This document shows, piece after piece, positions 49,301-54,666 of a stretch of DNA of 64,000 bases; positions within the stretch are counted from its first letter, which is position 1, and every line of letters starts with the position of its first letter. The notes under the pieces were generated by a model that worked only from the letters and a program-made list of their open reading frames with translations, made no database searches and had not been told where the DNA came from. The stretch lies in assembly GCA_004556155.1 (NCBI GenBank), contig SFIM01000007.1, forward strand, positions 1-64,000. The letters run 5' to 3'. The DNA comes from Clostridiales bacterium (GTDB taxonomy: Bacteria; Bacillota; Clostridia; Christensenellales; Aristaeellaceae). The position numbers and the translations under genes are program-made.

Positions 49301-49569
49301 GGCTGGATACCTGCCTGGCGGGCGATTCGGCCATCATTCCCATCCTGATCGGCAATGATTCGGATGCGTTTGAGCTGTCTGTGGCGCTGGGGCACAAGGG
49401 CGTGTTTGTTCCCCCGGCGGTGTACCCGGCCGTGCCGCGCAACAGCGCGCGCCTGCGCTTCTGCGTGATCAGCGAGCACAAGCCCGAGCAGATCATCCAA
49501 GCCCTGGATACCCTGATGGAAACGGCGGATGAGATGGGCATCAACATCCGCAAACGTGAGGAAAAATAA
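46318..49569 (+). CDS. Fusion: acyl-AMP ligase + acyl carrier protein + alpha-oxoamine synthase
   Basis: A 1083-residue three-part enzyme. Residues 1-545 are an ANL ligase: TSGTT (162-166), GYGMTE, HTGDIV, RIKDVIIGASGENIYP and the catalytic Lys in SGSMKVKR; it should activate a fatty acid as its adenylate. Residues about 582-660 are an ACP with Ser620 in GGDSLQ for the phosphopantetheine arm. Residues about 690-1083 are a PLP enzyme of the AONS/KBL/serine palmitoyltransferase group: GTSASGSR, DEAHS (888-892) and SKGLGT with the PLP Lys923. The chain would be loaded in cis and condensed with an amino acid, losing CO2, to give an amino ketone. Amino acid and chain length are unknown. AAAGGAG precedes the ATG. 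Confidence 0.88.
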   Translation: MPTPRDQKCALLRKNLCFENFFETLCVDRDQTAAIWLENDREQSYNYEEFHARALQTAARIDDARLGRRDGWVGLCLETCVDWPILFWGLLAAGRKPLLLDPTLSDAGLTHLLSQAGAGAVIIGKRRDALPEIAQRLPGELTSGAYSKDFKPCWADRIALCTSGTTATSRVYVYDGRAICLQAIAFIEQQRGRCMTNEKYGRERTLCFLPLNHIFGLMTNMIPTALEGNPQVYLHDRAPETILKTCRICKVELIMAVPLLINGLSSALQKKVSKLSAPKRRAFRALQNTSIAIQTAWPEGGMWIAKHVLFKSVNAQLFGPTLRQIALGGANAPQEHLRNIAALGYCVSFGYGMTETAVTAYDGAVDMKARLSGCSGKLLPIAHAKIAETGELIVGCEAIHIGQLRDGKLIPPDLDENGMFHTGDIVCFDEKQRLHIEGRIKDVIIGASGENIYPDEIENAFTGIPGVDMMTVLGTGDKGREQVTLVLTLGEGMRDAALRAQIKAEVEQRNRTLPAPKQARLVLCTAEKLPLSGSMKVKRVELRQRIEKGEFPCEALTGSAPASKQTAAAAPAPKEQDTLVDLPGQDDIEKQVAAFFADALSISQPVAPTAHFVNDLGGDSLQMLSVMLKIEEAYGVLLTEDEIAGCTCARDVARVIRARLHGDLPAQTPAPEAGKVKRITRIEDTPEYAALQERFRAIHGENPYFVCHESPLMDTSVMDGHEVLNFGSYNYAGMSGRPETVNAAIEATRKYGTSASGSRLLGGEKKLHEQLEAAIAEWKHTEDALVLVSGHATNVTFVGNFCGKGDLIVYDALAHNSIHEGCRMSDAVSKAFPHNDVAALESILRAQRDKFAKVLIVCEGAYSMDGDVAPVPEYVRLKKQYGCFLMVDEAHSAGVLGATGAGVDEFFGLAGDDIDIKMGTLSKGLGTCGGYLAGKKALIEYLRYTLPGFVFSVGMAPPLAGAALEAVRLLRSDPTIMQRLQRNIKLFVSEAHKRGLDTCLAGDSAIIPILIGNDSDAFELSVALGHKGVFVPPAVYPAVPRNSARLRFCVISEHKPEQIIQALDTLMETADEMGINIRKREEK

Positions 49570-49575
49570 GCCATT

Positions 49576-49616
49576 GGCGCCGGAATGGGCAGAAGCTGTC
49601 CCCGGCGCCTGTTTTT
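49576..49616 (+). terminator. Terminator of the oxoamine synthase operon
   Basis: GGCGCCGG (49576-49583) pairs with CCGGCGCC (49602-49609), followed by TGTTTTT. Confidence 0.8.
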
Positions 49617-49641
49617 CCGTTGTATTCTGCGCGCAAAACGG

Positions 49642-49670
49642 TTGACAGCGCGGATGCGCTATTTTATAAT
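49642..49670 (+). promoter_or_regulatory. Consensus promoter of the first leader/binding-protein unit
   Basis: TTGACA (49642-49647), a 17-base spacer and TATAAT (49665-49670) form a perfect sigma-A promoter. The same promoter context recurs 1340 bases downstream. Confidence 0.9.
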
Positions 49671-49702
49671 CTAGCTATCAAGATGAAAGGGAGGCGGCCG
49701 TC

Positions 49703-49840
49703 ATGACGCAGCAGATGCAGCGCAGTTTCCGGTCGGATTCCTGCAACGCGCTTTCGGCACGCTATGTTGGCGTGTCTTCTTTGTATTACGGCTATTATTA
49801 CTATTATGCCCAAATAGCCTGTCTGAAAAGAAGCGCGTGA
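49703..49840 (+). CDS. Tyrosine-rich attenuator leader peptide 1, 45 residues
   Basis: A short frame with AAAGGGAGG before its ATG and no likely function as a protein. Eight of 45 residues are Tyr: Tyr21, Tyr28-29 and Tyr31-35 (SLYYGYYYYYAQ), the last block at 49784-49807. Codons after the Tyr block (49818-49828) are complementary to the terminator loop downstream. When charged tRNA-Tyr is scarce the ribosome would stop in the block and leave that segment free to pair; when it is plentiful the ribosome reaches the stop codon at 49838-49840 and covers it. This is the classical layout of ribosome-mediated attenuation. Translation has not been shown. Confidence 0.75.
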   Translation: MTQQMQRSFRSDSCNALSARYVGVSSLYYGYYYYYAQIACLKRSA

Positions 49841-49907
49841 GGATACCGGCGCGGCCGGACATTCCGATTCAAGCGGCGGCTCCCTTTCAGACAGGGGGCC
49901 GCTTTTT
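49818..49907 (+). promoter_or_regulatory. Attenuator 1: antiterminator segment, hairpin and terminator
   Basis: Three parts: segment CCTGTCTGAAA (49818-49828); a 5-bp hairpin CCGGC/GCCGG (49846-49858); a terminator with 10-bp stem 49876-49885/49893-49902 and TTTTT (49903-49907). The segment is an exact complement of 49885-49895, which is the terminator loop plus the first bases of its 3' arm. Terminator and antiterminator therefore exclude each other. Confidence 0.75.
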
Positions 49908-49937
49908 GATAATTAACTTTTACAGGAGGAACCTACG

Positions 49938-50891
49938 ATGAAAAAGGTATGCGCGATTGTGATGGCTTTGTGTCTGCTGCTGGCGGGGCTGTGCCCGGCT
50001 CTGGCGGAGGATAAGACCTATAGAATCGGTATCTGTCAGTTGGCTCCGCACCCGGCGCTGGATGCAGCCACCCAGGGCTTCCGCGATTTCCTGACCGAAA
50101 AGTTGGGCGACAGGGTAGTATTTGACGAGCAGAACGCGGCTGGCGAGGCTGCTACTTGCATGCAGATCATGAACTCCTTTATCTCCGAGGATGTTGACCT
50201 GATCATGGCCAACGCTACCGCTTCGCTGCAGGCGGCGCAGAGCGCTACGGGCGATATCCCGATTCTGGGCACGGCGGTGACGGATTATGGCGTGGCGCTG
50301 GATCTGACCTGCGTGGACGGCAAGACGGGGGTAAATATCTCCGGCACGTCCGACCTGGCTCCGCTGGATCAGCAGGCGGCGATGATCAAGGAGCTGTTCC
50401 CCGAAGCCAAGGAAGTCGGCCTGCTGTACTGCTCCAGCGAGGCCAACTCGGCCTACCAGATCGAAGTGATGACGCAGGAGCTGACCAAGCTGGGCTTCCG
50501 TTGCACGGAGTTTGCCTTCAGCGATTCCAGCGACGTGACCTCCATGACCAGCACGGCCTGCCAGAACAGCGACGTGATTTATGTGCCTACTGACAACGTG
50601 GTGGCGACCTGCGCCGAAGCCATCCGCAATGTGGCAGAGGTGGATCGCGTGCCGATCATTGCGGGCGAGGAGGGCGCGTGCGCGGGCTGCGGCGTGGCAA
50701 CGCTGTCCATCAGCTACTACGAGCTGGGCCGCATCACGGGCGAAATGGCCTTTGAGGTGCTGTGCGAGGGCGTGGATATCAGCCAGATGGCCATCCGCTA
50801 TGCGCCGACCACGGCCAAGAAATACAATGCCGAGCTGTGCGCGGCGCTGGGCCTGACCATGCCGACGGATTACGAAGCCATCGCGCAGTAA
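49938..50891 (+). CDS. TrpX-type ABC substrate-binding protein, copy 1
   Basis: A 317-residue exported binding protein of the ABC_sub_bind family (TrpX-like), whose members serve importers predicted to carry tryptophan or other aromatic compounds. Signal peptide residues 1-24 (CPALAED at the end, with Cys18 as a less likely lipobox). Family motifs: IGICQLAPHPALDAATQGF, ILGTAVTDYG, and VIYVPTDN. It is nearly the same as copy 2 at 51276; the differences cluster in the C-terminal lobe (for example VATCAEAIRNVAEVDRVPII). The Tyr leader upstream suggests tyrosine as cargo. The permease and ATPase follow copy 2. Confidence 0.88.
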   Translation: MKKVCAIVMALCLLLAGLCPALAEDKTYRIGICQLAPHPALDAATQGFRDFLTEKLGDRVVFDEQNAAGEAATCMQIMNSFISEDVDLIMANATASLQAAQSATGDIPILGTAVTDYGVALDLTCVDGKTGVNISGTSDLAPLDQQAAMIKELFPEAKEVGLLYCSSEANSAYQIEVMTQELTKLGFRCTEFAFSDSSDVTSMTSTACQNSDVIYVPTDNVVATCAEAIRNVAEVDRVPIIAGEEGACAGCGVATLSISYYELGRITGEMAFEVLCEGVDISQMAIRYAPTTAKKYNAELCAALGLTMPTDYEAIAQ

Positions 50892-50981
50892 GCGCGCATA
50901 CATGCTTTGCATGATTATGCGCCCAATCCGGCGCTGAAGCCGATTTCCCTGTTTTTCCATTGTATTCTATGCATAAACCGG

Positions 50982-51010
50982 TTGACAGCCGCGCCTGGCT
51001 GGATTATAAT
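50982..51010 (+). promoter_or_regulatory. Consensus promoter of the second leader/binding-protein unit
   Basis: TTGACA (50982-50987), 17 bases, TATAAT (51005-51010). The upstream TTGTATTCT and CGGTTGACAGC are shared with the first promoter, so the whole unit was duplicated. Confidence 0.9.
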
Positions 51011-51042
51011 TTGCCCATCAATCAAGCAAGGAGGACGCCACA

Positions 51043-51183
51043 ATGACTACGATCAACACCCGCAACGCGATGGCGTCCTTCCGCATGGTTGATGCTGTGC
51101 GCTTCTTTAGCGTGCTGTTTTTTTACCGCGGCTTTTATTACTATTACCGCGCTCAAAATGCACGTCTGAATCGAAGCGTCTGA
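51043..51183 (+). CDS. Phe/Tyr-rich attenuator leader peptide 2, 46 residues
   Basis: AAGGAGG precedes the ATG by seven bases. Of 46 residues six are Phe and five Tyr, packed as FFSVLFFYRGFYYYYR between residues 21 and 36 (51103-51150). The tail AQNARLNRSV matches AQIACLKRSA of leader 1, while the first 20 residues of the two are unrelated. The segment ACGTCTGAA at the end of the frame (51162-51170) pairs with the terminator loop. The mixture of codons suggests that shortage of either Phe or Tyr would relieve termination. Like leader 1 it is too short for the usual gene callers. Confidence 0.75.
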   Translation: MTTINTRNAMASFRMVDAVRFFSVLFFYRGFYYYYRAQNARLNRSV

Positions 51184-51248
51184 GGTTGTTCCGGCATGGC
51201 CGGGATCAGTTCAATCAGCGGCTCCCTTTCAGACGGGGGCCGCTTTTT
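51163..51248 (+). promoter_or_regulatory. Attenuator 2: antiterminator segment, hairpin and terminator
   Basis: CGTCTGAA (51163-51170) is an exact complement of TTCAGACG (51228-51235) in the terminator loop. A 5-bp hairpin CCGGC/GCCGG (51191-51203) lies between, and the terminator has a 10-bp stem (51217-51226/51235-51244, one G-U) followed by TTTTT (51244-51248). A second CGTCTGA at 51177-51183 spans the stop codon and is an alternative partner. Confidence 0.75.
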
Positions 51249-51275
51249 GATAAGTATTTTAAGGAGGAAACCACA

Positions 51276-52229
51276 ATGAAAAAGGTATGCGCGATTTTGA
51301 TGGCTGTCTGTCTGCTGCTGGCGGGTCTGTGCCCGGCTCTGGCGGAGGAAAAAACCTATAGCATCGGCATTTGCCAGCTGGCTCCCCATCCGGCGCTGGA
51401 CGCGGCCACCAAGGGCTTCCGCGATTTCCTGACCGAAAAGCTGGGCGATAAGGTTGTATTTAATGAAAAGAACGCGGCTGGCGAGGCTGCTACTTGCATG
51501 CAGATCATGAATACTTTCGTGGCGGATAATGTTGACCTGATCATGGCCAACGCTACCGGCGCGCTGCAGGCGGCGCAGAGCGCTACGGGCGATATCCCGA
51601 TTCTGGGCACGGCGGTGACGGATTACGGCGTGGCGCTGGATCTGACCTGTGTGGACGGCAAGACGGGTACCAACATCTCCGGTACCTCCGATCTGGCCCC
51701 GCTGGATCAGCAGGCGGCGATGATCAAGGAGCTGTTCCCTGAAGCCAAGGAAGTTGGCCTGCTCTACTGCTCCAGTGAAGCCAACTCGGCCTACCAGATT
51801 GAAGTGATGACGCAGGAGCTGACCAAGCTGGGCTTCCACTGCACGGAGTTCGCCTTCAGCGATTCCAGCGACGTGGCGTCCATGACCAGCACGGCCTGCC
51901 AGACCAGCGACGTCATTTATGTGCCCACCGATAACACCGCTGCCAGCTGCACCGAGGCCATCCGCAACGTGGTGGAAGTGGAAAAGGTACCCGTGGTTGC
52001 GGGCGAGGAAGGCATCTGCTCCGGCTGCGGCGTGACCACGCTGTCCATCAGCTACTACGAGCTGGGCCGCATCACGGGCGAAATGGCCTTTGAAGTGCTG
52101 ACCCAGGGCGCGGATATCAGCCAGATGGCCATCCGCTACGCGCCGACCACCACCAAGGAATTCAACGCCGAAATGTGTGAGATCCTGGGTGTGAACGTGC
52201 CTGCCGACTACGTGGCGATCGCCAAGTAA
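51276..52229 (+). CDS. TrpX-type ABC substrate-binding protein, copy 2
   Basis: A 317-residue exported binding protein, the tandem duplicate of copy 1. Signal peptide, length and motifs are the same (IGICQLAPHPALDAATKGF, PTDNTAASC). Changes concentrate in residues about 60-75 and 225-260, including SCTEAIRNVVEVEKVPVVAG, which may alter specificity. AAGGAGG precedes the ATG. It has its own promoter and Phe/Tyr leader and is closest to the permease and ATPase genes, from which a strong hairpin separates it. Two binding proteins feeding one permease is a known arrangement in ABC importers. Confidence 0.88.
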   Translation: MKKVCAILMAVCLLLAGLCPALAEEKTYSIGICQLAPHPALDAATKGFRDFLTEKLGDKVVFNEKNAAGEAATCMQIMNTFVADNVDLIMANATGALQAAQSATGDIPILGTAVTDYGVALDLTCVDGKTGTNISGTSDLAPLDQQAAMIKELFPEAKEVGLLYCSSEANSAYQIEVMTQELTKLGFHCTEFAFSDSSDVASMTSTACQTSDVIYVPTDNTAASCTEAIRNVVEVEKVPVVAGEEGICSGCGVTTLSISYYELGRITGEMAFEVLTQGADISQMAIRYAPTTTKEFNAEMCEILGVNVPADYVAIAK

Positions 52230-52254
52230 AAACCAAAAGAACATTTTAGAGTAC

Positions 52255-52284
52255 GGGAAGGAAGGGCTTGCGCCCTTCCTTCCC
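52255..52284 (+). other. Intercistronic hairpin between binding protein 2 and permease
   Basis: A perfect 13-bp stem (52255-52267 with 52272-52284) with loop TTGC and no T-run. Such a hairpin should slow 3' decay of the upstream message and keep binding-protein output above that of the permease. Confidence 0.7.
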
Positions 52285-52306
52285 CACCGTGCTGTGTGGA
52301 GGAAAC

Positions 52307-53233
52307 ATGAATCTATCATCGCTGCTGAGCGCCATGCCAGGCGCAATTGCTCAGGGACTGATCTGGGGTATCATGGCCATAGGCGTATACATCACCTACA
52401 AGGTGCTGGACGTGGCTGATTTGACAGTGGACGGCACCATGGCCACGGGCGGCGTGGTATGCGTGGCGCTGATGGTAAACGGCGTGCCGCTGTGGGTGGC
52501 TCTCCTGTGCGCGGTGCTTGCGGGCATGCTGGCCGGGCTTTTGACAGGCGTTTTTCATACCTTTATGGGTATTCCCGCCATCCTTTCCGGCATCCTGACG
52601 CAGTTCTCTCTTTATTCCATTAACCTGTGGATCATGGGCTTTAAGTCCAACATGGCCATCAACGTGACCCGCTATCATCTGCTGGTCAGCGGCCGCAATG
52701 TGAAAAAGCTGGCTTTCTCCAACCCCATCTTTGTGGTGGCGGTGGCGATTGTGCTGCTGATTCTGGTGCTGTACTGGTTCTTTGGTACCGAGCGGGGCTG
52801 CGCCCTGCGCGCCACCGGCGCGAACCCTGCCATGGCACGCGCCATGGGCATCAACACCGCCCGCAGCAAGATCCTGGGTCTGATGATCAGCAACGGCATC
52901 GTGGCGCTGTCCTCGGCGCTGTTCACCCAGTATCAGGGCGCAGCGGATGTGAACATGGGCCGCGGCGCGATCGTGATCGGCCTGGCCGCCGTGATTATCA
53001 GCGAGGTGGCCTTCAGCGCGATTTTCCATAATTTCGGCTTTAAGCTGCTGGGCGTGGCGCTGGGCGCGGTGATCTACTACATGGTCATTCAGGTGGTGCT
53101 GTGGCTGAAGCTCAACCCGCTGATGCTCAAGCTGTTCTCCGCCATGGTGGTGGCGCTGTTCCTGGCCATCCCGTACTGGAAGGAAAAGCTGGCCGCGCAC
53201 GTAAGTCGGAAGGGAGGCAGCAAGCATGCTTGA
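52307..53233 (+). CDS. ABC transporter permease, TrpY-like
   Basis: A 308-residue membrane protein of the branched-chain-type permease fold (BPD_transp_2), with about nine helices. GIMAIGVYITYKVLDVADLTVDG is typical of the TrpY/YtrF-like group, and TGANPAMARAMGINTARSK carries the conserved EAA-like coupling loop (about residues 180-200). The start at 52307 follows GGAGG. It overlaps the ATPase gene by eight bases. Together with the ATPase and one of two binding proteins it forms an importer, proposed here to be for aromatic amino acids. Confidence 0.88.
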   Translation: MNLSSLLSAMPGAIAQGLIWGIMAIGVYITYKVLDVADLTVDGTMATGGVVCVALMVNGVPLWVALLCAVLAGMLAGLLTGVFHTFMGIPAILSGILTQFSLYSINLWIMGFKSNMAINVTRYHLLVSGRNVKKLAFSNPIFVVAVAIVLLILVLYWFFGTERGCALRATGANPAMARAMGINTARSKILGLMISNGIVALSSALFTQYQGAADVNMGRGAIVIGLAAVIISEVAFSAIFHNFGFKLLGVALGAVIYYMVIQVVLWLKLNPLMLKLFSAMVVALFLAIPYWKEKLAAHVSRKGGSKHA

Positions 53234-54020
53234 TCTGATTAACGTCCGAAAAACTTTTAATCCCCGCACGGTCAACGAGCGCGTGGCGCTGGACCATATC
53301 AATCTGCACCTCAATGACGGTGATTTTGTCACCATCATCGGTGGCAACGGCGCGGGCAAATCCACCATTCTCAATGCCATCGCGGGCGTATGGCCGGTGG
53401 ACGAGGGCAGTATCATCATCGATGGCAACGACGTGACCAACCTGCCTGAGCATCGCCGCGCGGCCTTCCTGGGGCGCGTATTCCAGGATCCCATGACGGG
53501 CACGGCGGCCTCCATGCAGATTGAAGAAAACCTGGCTTTAGCCAGACGCCGAGGCGAGCGCCGCACCCTGCGCCTGGGCATCACCCGCGCCGAGCGCGAG
53601 GAGTATCGCGAGCGGCTCAAGACCCTGGGTCTGGGCTTGGAGGATCGCATGACCGCCAAGGTGGGGCTGCTGTCGGGCGGCCAGCGTCAGGCACTGACGC
53701 TGCTGATGGCCACGCTGAAAAAGCCAAAGCTGCTGCTGCTGGACGAGCACACGGCGGCGCTGGATCCGCACACGGCGGCTAAGGTGCTGCAATTGTCTGA
53801 TCAGATTGTGCGCGAAAACGGCCTGATGACTATGATGGTCACGCACAACATGCGCGATGCGATTGCCTATGGCAACCGGCTGATCATGATGCACGCGGGC
53901 AATATCATCCTGGATATCAGCGGCGAAGACAAGAAAAAGCTGACCGTGCCCGATTTGATGGAAGCCTTTGCCCGCGCCAGCGGCGGTGAGTTCAACAGCG
54001 ACCGCGCCCTGCTGGGCTAA
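53226..54020 (+). CDS. ABC transporter ATP-binding protein, TrpZ-like
   Basis: A 264-residue ATPase that powers the importer. Walker A is GGNGAGKST (about residues 39-47), Q-loop FQDPMTG, signature LLSGGQRQAL, Walker B LLLLDEHTAALD with His after the Glu as in TrpZ-like ATPases, and the switch His in MVTHNM. It starts within the permease gene and is the last gene of the operon, followed by a strong terminator 42 bases on. Confidence 0.92.
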   Translation: MLDLINVRKTFNPRTVNERVALDHINLHLNDGDFVTIIGGNGAGKSTILNAIAGVWPVDEGSIIIDGNDVTNLPEHRRAAFLGRVFQDPMTGTAASMQIEENLALARRRGERRTLRLGITRAEREEYRERLKTLGLGLEDRMTAKVGLLSGGQRQALTLLMATLKKPKLLLLDEHTAALDPHTAAKVLQLSDQIVRENGLMTMMVTHNMRDAIAYGNRLIMMHAGNIILDISGEDKKKLTVPDLMEAFARASGGEFNSDRALLG

Positions 54021-54061
54021 GAGTAACGGGATTTCCATTTATAAAAAGCTAAACATTATTT

Positions 54062-54098
54062 GCAGCGCCGGCGGAGCTTGCTCCCCGGCGCTGCTTTT
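54062..54098 (+). terminator. Terminator of the importer operon
   Basis: A 10-bp stem GCAGCGCCGG/CCGGCGCTGC (54062-54071 with 54085-54094), a smaller inner stem and TTTT. Confidence 0.8.
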
Positions 54099-54570
54099 GG
54101 CGAAGAGGGGACGGGAACAGGGGACGGGGGAACGTTACTTTCTTCAGTGAAGAAAGTAACAAAGAACCGGTGTGCGATGTAAAATTACTGGTTTTAAGTT
54201 GGGAGTGGCCCTGGCCACCTGCTGCCCTCCCGTGGCAGGAAAAATTCTCGTGTCCGGATCGGCGCAAGCGCCATCCGTCCCCTTGAATATTTCCCCTTCG
54301 GTCTGGCTTCGCCAGCCCTGCGCTGATCTGCGATCAGCGTGCCACGGGACATGATTGGGTGCAGGAATCAAGCGTGACGGGTAGCAATAGTTGAGCAGAG
54401 CAGCCAAGTTTCTTGCATAGTGCATAACTATAAAAGCCTTCTCCCAAACGGGAGAAGGTGTCGAACGAATAGCGAGACGGATGAGAGGGATGTGGCAGTT
54501 TTCGTATGCTGAAAATTGCGTGCCCTCAGCCGCCTGTGGCGGCGTTATGACTCAAGAAAGTACCGTATCC
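54099..54570. repeat. Intergenic repeat cluster upstream of uvrA
   Basis: This gap of about 500 bases has no gene. It holds the CTTTCTT dyad repeat (54127-54170), short inverted repeats around 54200-54360, the hairpin repeat 54432-54492 (also at 31991-32052), and at 54503-54560 a reverse-complement copy of the sequence at 57533-57597 downstream of uvrA. Confidence 0.65.
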
Positions 54571-54602
54571 TCTACGAATTGAAAACTCTCCACAGTTTGC
54601 CA

Positions 54603-54631
54603 TTGCTAAATGCGAACATATGTGCTATAAT
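54603..54631 (+). promoter_or_regulatory. uvrA promoter with SOS-box-like operator
   Basis: TTGCTA (54603-54608) and TATAAT (54626-54631) are 17 bases apart. Within the spacer CGAACATATGTGCT (54613-54626) matches 12 of 14 positions of the Gram-positive LexA site CGAACRNRYGTTYG, so LexA binding would block the promoter. Confidence 0.65.
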
Positions 54632-54666
54632 TGCACCCGTTCATCAGCAACAGCGGAGGTTCTTCC

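Noticed and set aside
45373..49500. Very long open frame (1375 codons) on the minus strand opposite the oxoamine synthase fusion
   Set aside because: It is the mirror of a GC-rich gene with strong codon bias; the plus strand has complete catalytic motifs, promoter and ribosome binding site, and the minus frame has none.
49671..49937. T-box riboswitch upstream of the TrpX-type gene
   Set aside because: The conserved T-box sequence and long stem I are absent; the leader holds a translated frame with a Tyr run instead.
54631..54666. Upstream start of uvrA at 54631
   Set aside because: That ATG overlaps the -10 box; the ATG at 54667 has a GGAGG site and matches the usual UvrA N-terminus.
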